From Streptomyces liliifuscus (GTDB lineage: Bacteria; Actinomycetota; Actinomycetes; Streptomycetales; Streptomycetaceae): a stretch of DNA of 64,000 nucleotides. Position numbers and translations under genes: made by a program. Location: the NCBI RefSeq assembly GCF_016598615.1, contig NZ_CP066831.1, positions 9,982,001-10,046,000 of the forward strand, written 5' to 3'. The notes beneath the pieces were generated by a model. The model saw nothing but the letters and a program-made list of their open reading frames with translations. It did no database searches and was not told the DNA's origin. Below, one piece after another: positions 34,218-42,430 of this stretch (positions are counted from its first letter, which is position 1; each line of letters begins with the position of its first letter).

Positions 34218-34539
34218 GGTGCTCCTCCTCCGTGCCGTCCCCTGAGCCGCGGACCTGGGCATCTGGGCGGACGATACCGATCCCCTGGCGCGACTGTCGG
34301 CAGGGACGCCGGTCACTCGCGCGGTTTGAACTCACCTATAGCGCCGCGGGCTTCCTTCTCAGCTCCGGGCGCGCACGGCGCACGTGGCGCTGCTTGCGCA
34401 CCTCTGTCGAGGCCGCGTATCCGCCCAGTTCACTGAATCGGATGGGGATAGGTGCATTTGGGTGTAGTGCCCAAATGCTCTAGGTACTTTCCGTAACGGC
34501 GCGGCATCCGCGCCACCAGCGGAATCGAGGAGGACCTTC
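34218..34539. other. Divergent intergenic region before the lasso cluster
   Basis: About 320 bp between kup (minus) and the lasso precursor (plus). It contains the inverted repeat at 34454-34478 and presumably both promoters. No gene was seen. Confidence 0.6.
34454..34478 (+). promoter_or_regulatory. Inverted repeat upstream of the lasso precursor
   Basis: Arms GCATTTGGG (34454-34462) and CCCAAATGC (34470-34478), perfect, 7-bp loop, 62 bp before the precursor start. AT content is higher than around it. Position and symmetry suit a repressor/activator operator over the promoter; a transcribed hairpin is the alternative. Confidence 0.55.
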
Positions 34540-34677
34540 ATGCAGCAGGACGAGGTGTACGAGCCGCCGGCCATGGTGGAAGTGGGTGACTTCGCCGACC
34601 TGACCCGTGGCGAGGCCCTCGGGGCGTTCTACGAGGGCGGTTTTCCGCCCTACGAGTGGTACCTCGGCCCCAACTGA
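34540..34677 (+). CDS. Lasso peptide precursor
   Basis: A 45-residue precursor (too short for most gene callers). The leader has Y7-x-x-P10, the motif bound by the RRE protein, and ends with Thr22-Arg23, so Thr is at position -2 as in lasso precursors. The predicted 22-residue core starts at Gly24 (34609). Core Gly1 and Glu9 (GEALGAFYE) would form a 9-residue macrolactam ring, leaving a 13-residue tail rich in Phe, Pro, Tyr and Trp and ending YLGPN. There are no cysteines, so a class II lasso. ATG follows GAGGAGG with ideal spacing. The macrocyclase gene starts 38 bp downstream. Confidence 0.85.
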   Translation: MQQDEVYEPPAMVEVGDFADLTRGEALGAFYEGGFPPYEWYLGPN

Positions 34678-34715
34678 GATCGAGTCCGACACCACCACAT
34701 GACGGGTGACATGCC

Positions 34716-36686
34716 ATGAGCGGTGACGTATGGTTCGCGATCCTTCCGGACGGTGAACCCGGCGTGGCCGCGGCGCAGCTCCTGCGCCCCTGGGCCACCG
34801 AGACCATCGATCACCACTCCGGCCGGCCCTGGCTTCTGGGCAGTTGGCCGGACGGACAGGTGACGGTGGGAGCGGCAGGGGCGCGGCGAGTTGCGGTGAT
34901 CGGCCGCTGTCCGGTCACCGCCGACGAACTGTCCGCGCGGGCGGGGCGGTTGCGGGACGCCGAGGACATGGAGCGGATCGCCCACGGCCTCACCGGCAGT
35001 TTCCACTTGCTGGTCTCCGTCGACGGTACGGTCCGGGCCAGGGGGAGCGTGTCCGGGGTCCGGCGGCTCTTCCACACACGCGTGGCCGGGGCGACGGTGG
35101 CCGCCGACCGGGCGGACCGGCTCGCCGCACTGACGGGAGCGTCCCCCGACGAACGGGTCCTGGCCGCCCACCTGCTCACCTCGCCGCTTCCGTACCCGCT
35201 GGACGACCACTGTGTCTGGCAGGGCGTGCGAGCCGTGCCGTCCTACGACTGTCTGCTGATCGACGCGGACGGCTGGGCATCCACCAGACGGTGGTGGACC
35301 CCACCGGAGCCGCAGCGCGCGTGGCAGGACGGCGTGCCTGCGGTGCGCGCGGCACTGACCGCGGCGGTGGACGCCCGCACGGCAGGCGAAGACACGCTGA
35401 GTGCGGACCTCACCGGAGGCCTGGACTCCACCAGTCTGTGCTTCCTGGCCACACGGGAACGGCTCCTGGCCACTCGGGAACAGTTCCCGGCCGCACGGGA
35501 ACAGGAACAGTCCCGCCCGGCCGGGCCGAAACTGGTGACGCTGCGCTGGCAGAGCCTCGACCCGGACAACGACGACGCGACCTGGGCCGCGCGTGCCACC
35601 GCCCACCTGCCCGACATCGAGCACATCACGCCCGCCACCGGCCAATGGCCGCTCTGGTACAGCGACTTGACGGCCCTCACCGGTGACGCAGTCCTCACCG
35701 ACGAGCCGGGGCCCTGGGTGAGGGACGGCGCCAGGATGGCGGAGCTGTGCCGTCTGATGACCGGCCGGGGATCCCGGCTGCACCTGATGGGCGGCGGCGG
35801 GGACGAACTGTTCAGCTCGTTTCCCCCGCACCTGCACGACTACGTCCGACGCCACCCCCTGTCAGCCTGGTCCCGTATCCGTACGCAACGCGCCTCCCAG
35901 CACTGGCCGCTCGGACAACTGCTGCGTCAGCTCGCGGACCGCAGGACGTTCGGCCAGTGGCTGACCGCATGGGCGCAGGGCCTCACCACGCCGCAGCCGC
36001 CGTCGCCGGCCCTGGTCCGTGGCGCTCCCTCGACGGCGTGGGGCGTGGACCTGCGCATGCCGCCGTGGGCGAGCCGCGACGCGACCGAGGCCGTACGGGA
36101 GCTGATCGAGGAAGCCGCCGACTCTGCCGAGCCCCTCGCGCCCCAGCGCGGACAGCACACGGCACTCACGTGCGTACGCACCGGTGGTCGCGGATTGCGG
36201 CTGCTGGACCAGGTGATGTCCCGTCAAGGACTGGGGCTGGCCGCGCCTTTCCTCGACGACCAGGTGATCGAGGCGGCCCTGGCCATCCGCGTGGCCGAGC
36301 GCAGCACCCCCGGCCGGTACAAGCCGGTGCTCGCCGAGGCGGTGCGCGGGATCGTGCCCGACGACGTCCTGCGACGGAACACCAAGGGCGAGTACAGCGC
36401 GGACTTCCACGCCGGTCTGCGCGGCAACCGCGCCGGTCTGCTGGAGCTCTTCGACGGCTCGTTGCTCGCCCGCGCCGGACTGATCGACGACGCCGCGGTC
36501 CGTGCCTCCCTGCTCGGGGTGCACCCCACTCCGGAGGCGCTGCGCTCTCTCAGTTCCAGTCTGGGCAGCGAGATCTGGTTGCGTGCCAGATCCGCGCCCA
36601 CCTGCCCTCCGAGCGCCGCGAGAACCGAGAGCGCCGCGAGAACCGAGAGCACCCCGAGCACCGCGATCACCGAAGGAGCGCCGTGA
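34716..36686 (+). CDS. Lasso peptide macrocyclase (asparagine synthetase homologue)
   Basis: ATP-dependent enzyme that adenylates the core acidic side chain and closes the isopeptide ring; 656 aa. An N-terminal glutaminase-like domain lacks the catalytic Cys2 (it begins MSGDVW), as in other lasso cyclases. The synthetase domain has the PP-loop SADLTGGLDSTSLCFLA near residue 230, then HLMGGGGDELFSSFPPHL and YKPVLAEAVRGIVPDDVLRR. Two low-complexity repeat stretches are present, at about 245-265 (ATRE/AARE units) and at the C-terminus (SAARTE units). The stop overlaps the next start by 4 bp. Confidence 0.9.
   Translation: MSGDVWFAILPDGEPGVAAAQLLRPWATETIDHHSGRPWLLGSWPDGQVTVGAAGARRVAVIGRCPVTADELSARAGRLRDAEDMERIAHGLTGSFHLLVSVDGTVRARGSVSGVRRLFHTRVAGATVAADRADRLAALTGASPDERVLAAHLLTSPLPYPLDDHCVWQGVRAVPSYDCLLIDADGWASTRRWWTPPEPQRAWQDGVPAVRAALTAAVDARTAGEDTLSADLTGGLDSTSLCFLATRERLLATREQFPAAREQEQSRPAGPKLVTLRWQSLDPDNDDATWAARATAHLPDIEHITPATGQWPLWYSDLTALTGDAVLTDEPGPWVRDGARMAELCRLMTGRGSRLHLMGGGGDELFSSFPPHLHDYVRRHPLSAWSRIRTQRASQHWPLGQLLRQLADRRTFGQWLTAWAQGLTTPQPPSPALVRGAPSTAWGVDLRMPPWASRDATEAVRELIEEAADSAEPLAPQRGQHTALTCVRTGGRGLRLLDQVMSRQGLGLAAPFLDDQVIEAALAIRVAERSTPGRYKPVLAEAVRGIVPDDVLRRNTKGEYSADFHAGLRGNRAGLLELFDGSLLARAGLIDDAAVRASLLGVHPTPEALRSLSSSLGSEIWLRARSAPTCPPSAARTESAARTESTPSTAITEGAP
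35451..35515 (+). repeat. Imperfect 21-bp repeats in the macrocyclase gene
   Basis: About three diverged in-frame units of the type CTGGCCACxCGGGAACxG encode LATRER, LATREQ and PAAREQ just after the PP-loop. They probably lengthen a surface linker. Confidence 0.6.
36611..36646 (+). repeat. 18-bp tandem repeat at the macrocyclase C-terminus
   Basis: Two identical 18-bp units plus a diverged third encode SAARTE repeated at the extreme C-terminus, beyond the conserved synthetase domain. Confidence 0.75.
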
Positions 36687-36946
36687 GCCTGGCCCTGCGA
36701 CCCGACGTCTGCGCGACGGACACACCGGACGGCATGGTGCTCCTCGACGAGGTCACCGGCCGCTACTGGCAGCTCAACCGCACGGCGGCGCTCGTCCTGC
36801 GCAGCCTGATCGACGGCGCCGAGCCGCCGGACACGGCTCGCGCGCTGTGCGCCGCCTACCCTCGACTCACCGCCGAGCGAGCCGACGCCGACACGGCCTC
36901 GATCACGCGCGCGCTGACCGAGGCCCGGCTGGTGGTACCCCGATGA
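36683..36946 (+). CDS. Lasso RRE protein (PqqD-like, B1)
   Basis: An 87-aa PqqD-fold RiPP recognition element. VCATDTPDGMVLLDEVTGRY (winged-helix strand region) and WQLNRTAALVLRSLIDGAEP then a C-terminal helix are the PqqD pattern. It would bind the leader through the YxxP motif and bring the precursor to the B2 protease. GTG at 36683 sits behind AAGGAG and overlaps the cyclase stop by 4 bp; its own stop overlaps the B2 start by 4 bp. Confidence 0.87.
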   Translation: MSLALRPDVCATDTPDGMVLLDEVTGRYWQLNRTAALVLRSLIDGAEPPDTARALCAAYPRLTAERADADTASITRALTEARLVVPR

Positions 36947-37386
36947 GCCAGCCGATGGTGCCCGCCGCCCGCAGCCGCCTGCCCCTGCGCCGGCGTCCGC
37001 CCGTCCTCCTCGCCACGGGCGCCGCCCGGCTGATCGTCATGCTCAAGCCGCACCGTGTGCGTCGTGTCCTGTCCGTGCTCCGGCGCGGGGCCGCCCCCGC
37101 CACCGCCTCCCAGGCGCTCGCCGCGCGCGAGGTCGTCGTCGCGCTCAGCGCGCGCTGCGCCGGGGAGGGCTGCCTTCAGCGGTCCGTGGCCACGGCGCTG
37201 CTGTGCCGGATGCGCGGGGTCTGGCCGGACTGGTGCACGGGCGTGCGGACCTCGCCGTTCCGTGCGCACGCCTGGGTGGAGGTCGACGGCCTCGCGGTGG
37301 GCGAACCGCACCAGTCGGCCGCGTACCACCGCCTGATGGTGGTGCCGGCCCTGCCGCAGAAGAGGTTGCCGGAAAATCCATCCTGA
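36943..37386 (+). CDS. Lasso leader peptidase (transglutaminase-like, B2)
   Basis: Cysteine protease that removes the leader, 147 aa. The catalytic triad is visible: Cys in GEGCLQRSVATALLCRM near residue 78, His in FRAHAWVEVDG near 112 and Asp in the same VDG. WCTGVRTSPF before the His is typical of lasso B2 proteins. The first 60 residues are basic. With the separate RRE it makes the split B1/B2 form usual in actinobacteria. Last plus-strand gene of the lasso operon, convergent with the exporter. Confidence 0.88.
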   Translation: MSQPMVPAARSRLPLRRRPPVLLATGAARLIVMLKPHRVRRVLSVLRRGAAPATASQALAAREVVVALSARCAGEGCLQRSVATALLCRMRGVWPDWCTGVRTSPFRAHAWVEVDGLAVGEPHQSAAYHRLMVVPALPQKRLPENPS

Positions 37387-37394
37387 GACCTGGA

Positions 37395-37427
37395 GGCTTC
37401 TGAGGCCCGGTGGCTTCTGAGGCCCGG
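37395..37427. repeat. 16-bp direct repeat between the lasso operon and exporter
   Basis: GGCTTCTGAGGCCCGG occurs twice, one base apart, in the 80-bp convergent gap after the B2 gene. No clear terminator hairpin was seen there. Confidence 0.65.
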
Positions 37428-37465
37428 CGGTCGCGATGGTCGCGATGGCGCGATGAGGGCAGCAG

Positions 37466-39373
37466 TCACCGGTCCTGGGACAGTCGGTAGAGCTCTGCGA
37501 AGAGTCCGTCACGCGACATCAGGGTCTCGAAGTCGCCTTCCTCCCGCACGCGTCCCCCGTCGAGGACGATGATGCGGTCCGCGATCCGGGCGTTCTCCAG
37601 GCCCTGGGTGACGAAGATCGCGGTCTTCCCGGCGGCGAGTTCCTTGAAGCGGCGGATCACCAGGTACTCGGCGCGTGGGTCCATCGCGGAGGTGGGCTCG
37701 TCCAGCATGAGCATCGCGGCGTCACGGTAGAAGGCGCGCGCGACGGCGACCCGTTGCCACTGGCCGCCGGACAGGTCGGTGCCTCCCCAGTGCGAGCCCG
37801 CGACCAGGGTGTCGAGGCCGTGCGGGACGTTCGCGATGACGCTGTCCGCGCCGGCCGCCCGCGCGGCAGCCAGGAGGAGGGCGTCGTCCTCGGAACGGGG
37901 CTGGCCGAGATGGATGTTGGCGCGCAGGTCCATCGGCCAGCGCGTGTAGTCCTGGGGCACCAGACCGACCTTGGTCCACACACTGTGCGGATCGGCCTCG
38001 GCCAGGTCGGTGCCGTCCCAGCTCACCGTGCCGCTGGTGGCGACGCGGAGCCCGGTGAGCAGGGCGGACAGGGTGGTCTTGCCGGACCCGTTCTCGCCCA
38101 CCAGCGCGATGAGTTCGCCGCGCCGCAAGGTGAGGCTGACGTCGTCGACGGCTGCTCGCGCGGCCCCGGGATACGTGTAGCCGACGCACTGCGCGCGGAT
38201 CTCGCCGGGGGCGCCGTCCGGGATCACCTGGGACCCGCGGACCGCCCGCAGAGCCTTCGCCCGGTGCAGGAACGCCTGCCAGTCCTCCAGGTACAGGCTG
38301 GTCCGGAACAGCCGAGCGGCGGCCAGGACCAGAGACATCAGCGCGCCTGTGGACGTACGGACGGCGACCACAGCCGTGGCCGCGAGCGCGAGGTCCATCC
38401 GCCCGCTCGCGGCGAGCCAGCCGAGCGCGGCCCAGGTCGCCGCGAGCATGAGGCCACTGACACCGGCGCCGAGCAGGCTGACACGCAGCACACGCGGTGC
38501 GGCCCGGCGATGCGTGGCCTTGATCCGGCCGGTGATCTCCTGGTACCAGTCGGCCAGGAACGCGGCCATGGTGGTGGCGCGTACCTCGGCCGCGGTGCGC
38601 TGGTGAGTGGCGTAGTGCCTCAGCAGGTAACGCAGGTGGCTGTCCGCGATGTTCTGGTGGTCGGCACGGTGCTGGATACGCGCGGTGGTGACGGCCGCGG
38701 CACCCTTGGGCACCACGGCGAGCAGCAGCAGCGGCAGCAGTACGGGGTGGAGCAGGGCCAACACCGAAGCGGCGGCGACGAGTTGGCCGAGCGCGGAGAC
38801 CAGTGCCTGGGCATCGGCGATCAGGCTCTCGGTCGCCTCCGCACCCCGGCCCGCGGCCTGCAGCCGGTCCGCGAAGCCGGGCCGGTCGTACGCGTCCAGC
38901 TCCACCCGGGGCACGGCCGCCAGGATCTGGAGGTCCGCCTCGGACGCGACTTCCGGGGCGAGCCGCGCGGACGCGTATACGCCGAGTGCGTCGGCCCCCG
39001 CCCGCATCCCGGTGGCGGCGGCGACCACGACCAGTGCGGGAACGGCCGCCACCACCCGGTCGCCCACCTGACCGCCCTGGAACAACTGGGCCAGCGCACC
39101 CGGCAACGCGGCGAGTGCGACGGCCGAGGCGGCGACGACGATCAGCTGGCAGCAGGCCAGCAGGAGCATCGCGGGCCGGTCGGCGGCCCAGCCGAGGCGG
39201 GCCGCGGCGGCGAGTGTGCGGGGCAGCCTGGCGGCGATCTGCCACCAGGAGGCATGAGCGATGTCCTCGAAGCGTGCGTCGCCACGGAGGCCGACCTGCT
39301 GCGGGACGTCGGCCACCTGCTGAGGGACGTCGGCCGAGGAAGAACCGGATGAGGACGCGGTCACCCGCCTCAT
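37466..39373 (-). CDS. ABC transporter (fused membrane-ATPase), likely lasso peptide exporter
   Basis: Half-size ABC exporter, 635 aa, with six helices (about 60-350) then an ATPase domain. Walker A GENGSGKTTLSALL, signature DLSGGQWQRVAVARAF and Walker B AMLMLDEPTSAMDPRAEY are intact. Such transporters export and give immunity to the mature lasso peptide. Unusually it is convergent with the biosynthetic genes, so it has its own promoter. The start is uncertain: ATG 39373 has a GGGAG upstream, ATG 39424 would add 17 residues. A 21-bp imperfect repeat encodes DVPQQV twice near the N-terminus. Confidence 0.83.
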   Translation of the reverse strand: MRRVTASSSGSSSADVPQQVADVPQQVGLRGDARFEDIAHASWWQIAARLPRTLAAAARLGWAADRPAMLLLACCQLIVVAASAVALAALPGALAQLFQGGQVGDRVVAAVPALVVVAAATGMRAGADALGVYASARLAPEVASEADLQILAAVPRVELDAYDRPGFADRLQAAGRGAEATESLIADAQALVSALGQLVAAASVLALLHPVLLPLLLLAVVPKGAAAVTTARIQHRADHQNIADSHLRYLLRHYATHQRTAAEVRATTMAAFLADWYQEITGRIKATHRRAAPRVLRVSLLGAGVSGLMLAATWAALGWLAASGRMDLALAATAVVAVRTSTGALMSLVLAAARLFRTSLYLEDWQAFLHRAKALRAVRGSQVIPDGAPGEIRAQCVGYTYPGAARAAVDDVSLTLRRGELIALVGENGSGKTTLSALLTGLRVATSGTVSWDGTDLAEADPHSVWTKVGLVPQDYTRWPMDLRANIHLGQPRSEDDALLLAAARAAGADSVIANVPHGLDTLVAGSHWGGTDLSGGQWQRVAVARAFYRDAAMLMLDEPTSAMDPRAEYLVIRRFKELAAGKTAIFVTQGLENARIADRIIVLDGGRVREEGDFETLMSRDGLFAELYRLSQDR

Positions 39374-39524
39374 ACTGCTGCTCCCACCGAAGCCCACCGG
39401 CCCGAAGCCCTCGAATTCGCCCATAAGGTGGACGAGGCCCGTCCGACGGCCACCCCTTGCCTGTGCACCGTTGGGGAGATGTGCTCCGGGTGCGGCGTCA
39501 CCGGTTCCGACGCAGACTGACCGG

Positions 39525-41138
39525 GTGAGCCGTACGCACGCGCAACGCAACGAGAGCGCATCCGGTGCCGGACGCGCGGCCTCCCAGCCGCTGGCGCTCG
39601 CGGCGATGATGTTCGCGGTGGCGATGACGTTCATCGACCAGACGATCGTGTCGATCGCCGCGCCCGACATCGTCTCCGAACTCGGCCTCTCCGCCTCGGG
39701 CATGCAGTGGGTGGTCAACGCCTATCTGCTGTCCCTGGCCGCGTTCTTCGCCGTCGGCGGACGCCTCGCCGACCTGTTGGGGCCACGTCGTGTCGTCGTA
39801 GCAGGCACCCTGATCTTCGTCATCTCCTCCGCGCTGTGCGGCTGCGTGCCCGACGGGGACTACGCACTGACGTGGCTCGTCGCCTTCCGCGCGACTCAGG
39901 GACTCGGAGCGGCGCTGCTCTTCCCCGCCGCGCTCGCGGTCGTCGTGGCGGTGTTCCCGGTCGAGCGGCGGGGGCGCGCCCTGGCCCTGTTCTTCGGCCT
40001 CACCGGTGCCCTCACCGCCGTGGGACCGCTGCTCGGCGGCTGGCTGACCACCTGGACCTGGCGGGCGATCTTCTGGGTCAACGTGCCTGTCGCCGTCGTG
40101 GCGCTGATCCTCACCGCGCTCGCCCACATCTCCGACCGGCGACGCGACGAACCGCTGGACGTCAAGGGCGCTCTGCTGATCGCCGTCGGGATGGGCACGA
40201 GCGTGCTCGGCTTCCAGCAGGCGTCGGCCTGGGGCTGGGACAGCGTGGCCACATGGGCCTGCATCATCGGCGGCCTCGCGGTGCTGTACGTTTTCTGCCG
40301 CTACGAACTGCGCACCCGCCACCCCCTGATCAACCTGTCTGTCTTCCGCGACCGGGCCTTCACAGTGGACTCGCTGGTGCTCTTCTTCGCCATGCTGGCG
40401 TTCGTCCCCGTCTTCTTCTTCGCCTCGGTCTACGCCCAGGTCTCCCTCAGCGCCTCGGCCAACCAGGCCGCCCTGTACCTGCTGTACTTCTTCGTGGGAT
40501 TCGCCATCGCCTCCCAGTGGGGCGGCCGCATCCTCGACAAGCGGGGAGCCCGCCCCGCGTTGAAGATCGGCTGTGTGGTGGGCGCCGTCGGGTTCGCCCT
40601 CTGGGCTGGCAAACTGACGGACCTGTCCATGCACGACCAGTGGCCGTACGTCGCACTCGCCGGCGCGGGCATCGGTTTCATCCTCGCCCCGGCCTCGACG
40701 GACGCCGTCAACCGGGCGATCGACGCCTCCTACGGTGAAGTCACCGGCATCACCCAGACCGTCCGCAACTACGCGGCCAGCATCGGACTCGCCGTCTTCG
40801 GCACCATGCTGACGCACACCATGACGGACAACGTGGAGAGCACCCTCCGGGCCCGCGGGGTACCGGCGGACCAGGTCGACTCCGTGGCCGGGGACGTGAC
40901 GCAGTCGATCACGGGCCAGGCGGACGCCCGCACCCCCACCGGCGACGGCCCGGTCGCGACGACCATGCGCGATGCGATGTCCTCGATCCGCATGGACTTC
41001 GCCGAGGCCAACCAGTGGGTGTTCTACGGCATGGCCGTCGCGCTCGGCATCGGCTACCTCTGCGCCCTGCGCCACCCGGGCGGCCAGGCGGCGGCCACGG
41101 CGGAGGAGACGCCGACGCAGACCCCCGTACGCCATTGA
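39525..41138 (+). CDS. MFS drug efflux transporter, DHA2 (14-helix) family
   Basis: Proton-driven multidrug exporter of the EmrB/QacA type, 537 aa. TFIDQTIVSIAAPDIVSELG near residue 35 is the DHA2 motif D1, GGRLADLLGPRRVVV the MFS loop motif, and LGAALLFPAALAVVVAVFP with GPLLGGWLTTWTWRAIFWVN the motif C region. Fourteen helices are expected. The GTG start at 39525 is a choice; an in-frame TTG at 39471 is possible. It is divergent from the lasso exporter and could contribute to export, but nothing beyond position says so. Confidence 0.85.
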   Translation: MSRTHAQRNESASGAGRAASQPLALAAMMFAVAMTFIDQTIVSIAAPDIVSELGLSASGMQWVVNAYLLSLAAFFAVGGRLADLLGPRRVVVAGTLIFVISSALCGCVPDGDYALTWLVAFRATQGLGAALLFPAALAVVVAVFPVERRGRALALFFGLTGALTAVGPLLGGWLTTWTWRAIFWVNVPVAVVALILTALAHISDRRRDEPLDVKGALLIAVGMGTSVLGFQQASAWGWDSVATWACIIGGLAVLYVFCRYELRTRHPLINLSVFRDRAFTVDSLVLFFAMLAFVPVFFFASVYAQVSLSASANQAALYLLYFFVGFAIASQWGGRILDKRGARPALKIGCVVGAVGFALWAGKLTDLSMHDQWPYVALAGAGIGFILAPASTDAVNRAIDASYGEVTGITQTVRNYAASIGLAVFGTMLTHTMTDNVESTLRARGVPADQVDSVAGDVTQSITGQADARTPTGDGPVATTMRDAMSSIRMDFAEANQWVFYGMAVALGIGYLCALRHPGGQAAATAEETPTQTPVRH

Positions 41139-41358
41139 GCACAACTTCCGCCGGGCCAGGCCGCTTTGACGCCGACCTCGGTGAACGGCCTGGCTTCAGT
41201 GGTCGGCCGGCGTGGGTGAGATCTGCTGCATGAGGCTGGTCATGTCCGGGGCGGCCCACTCCTCGGCGCCGAAGATGGGCTCGACGTCGATCCAGTGGCC
41301 GGGGAAGCCGACGAAAACGGCTTCGCCGAAGGCCGACCGGCGCCCGTAGCATCCGTAC

Positions 41359-41898
41359 GTGCAACGTATCCTCGTCGCCGGCATCACCGGAGCCGGAAAG
41401 ACCACCATGGCGCAAGCCCTCTCCGCCCGGCTCCGGTTGCCGTTCCACGAGATGGACTCGCTCGTGTTCAACGGCCCCGACTGGGCGGTCGACCCCGACT
41501 TGCACCAACAGGTCGCGAAAATAGCCGCAGCCCCGGCCTGGATCTTCGACTCCTTCGGCCACCCCGAGGTCCGCGACCTGTTGTGGACCAGCGCCGACAC
41601 CGTGATCTGGCTCGACTACCCCAGAGCCGTCGTCATGCCGCGCGTACTGCGCAGATCCCTGCGACGGACCCTGCTGCGCGAGCGGGTCTTCGGCGGCAAT
41701 GTGGAGACCCTGTCCTCCTGGTTCAGCGGCGACCACCCCGCGTGGTCGTCCTGGACCCAGTACGAGGCCCGCCGCGCCGAGATCAACCGCCGGACGACCG
41801 ACCCGCGCTTCGCGCCCCTGAACGTCGTCCACCTGCGTTCCCCGCGAGAGGCCACCGCGTGGCTGGGCGGCGCCTGGCCCCGACCCGCCGCCGGCTGA
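41359..41898 (+). CDS. P-loop nucleoside/adenylate-kinase-like protein (FlaR-like)
   Basis: A 179-aa P-loop NTPase. ILVAGITGAGKTTMAQALSA is Walker A, FHEMDSLVFNGPDW follows, and WIFDSFGHPEVRDLLW with TVIWLDYPRAVVMPRVLRRS gives the pattern of topology-modulation/FlaR-like kinases related to adenylate kinase. The substrate is unknown. GTG start. It stands alone. Confidence 0.75.
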   Translation: MQRILVAGITGAGKTTMAQALSARLRLPFHEMDSLVFNGPDWAVDPDLHQQVAKIAAAPAWIFDSFGHPEVRDLLWTSADTVIWLDYPRAVVMPRVLRRSLRRTLLRERVFGGNVETLSSWFSGDHPAWSSWTQYEARRAEINRRTTDPRFAPLNVVHLRSPREATAWLGGAWPRPAAG

Positions 41899-41934
41899 CC
41901 TCGGACACGGCGGGCAGGCCGGGCATGCCGCCCG

Positions 41935-42366
41935 CTATGCGCGATGGCTGTGAACGGCGAGCGTTTCGTTCAGCGCGGCGAGGCCGTCCGTGTAGATGCC
42001 GTGGAACAGAGCGATGGCTTCGTCGTCGCTGACGCCGTCCGGTGTGAAGGTGCCGGACCACTCCACGCGGGCTGTGCCCTGTCCGGGGATCTCGTGCACC
42101 GTGAGGGTGGAGAGGTAGCCGGTGACGGGGAAGGGTGCCTGGAGGATGGAGTAGCTGTAGGTGCGGGCCTTGTCGTCGAAGGCTTCGAGGCGCTCGACGA
42201 TCACACCGCCGTCCTCGTTGCGGAGACTGCGGACACGTCCGCCTTCGCTGAGTTCGCTGGCGGGGATGTAGGGGAGCCAGTCGGGCAGTGAGTCGAAGCC
42301 GCCGATGAGCTGCCAGACGCGGTCGGGCGAGGCGGGGATGTCGAGGGTTGCGGCGGTCGTGGCCAC
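41935..42366 (-). CDS. SRPBCC-family (polyketide cyclase/START-like) protein
   Basis: A 143-aa lipid-binding-fold protein. LDIPASPDRVWQLIGGFDSL and LPDWLPYIPASELSEGGRVR are the N-terminal SRPBCC blocks, and ARVEWSGTFTP then LFHGIYTDGLAALNETL close the fold. Such proteins bind small hydrophobic ligands; no catalytic residues can be named. GTG at 42366 follows AGGAGG. It lies 64 bp downstream of the aldo/keto reductase gene and probably shares its transcript. Confidence 0.82.
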   Translation of the reverse strand: MATTAATLDIPASPDRVWQLIGGFDSLPDWLPYIPASELSEGGRVRSLRNEDGGVIVERLEAFDDKARTYSYSILQAPFPVTGYLSTLTVHEIPGQGTARVEWSGTFTPDGVSDDEAIALFHGIYTDGLAALNETLAVHSHRA

Positions 42367-42430
42367 GGGATCCTCCTGGAGGTGTGCGGGTGCGTAGGTG
42401 CGCGGAATTTGCGAGGTGACCGGGTCAGGG

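Noticed and set aside
36224..36725. Minus-strand frames antisense to the lasso macrocyclase and RRE genes
   Set aside because: They run opposite intact lasso genes and are rich in Arg/Ala/Gly shadow composition.
37404..37465. Possible terminator between the lasso operon and exporter
   Set aside because: The sequence shows direct repeats and CGCGATGG-type repeats but no convincing inverted repeat.
39525..41138. DHA2 efflux gene as part of the lasso cluster
   Set aside because: It is divergent from the ABC exporter and no lasso system needs it; adjacency alone is not evidence.
41199..41345. Minus-strand frame ending AVFVGFPGHWIDVEPIFGAE, which looks coding-like before the P-loop kinase gene
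   Set aside because: Only about 45 residues, no family recognised and no start; could be a gene fragment but not supportable.
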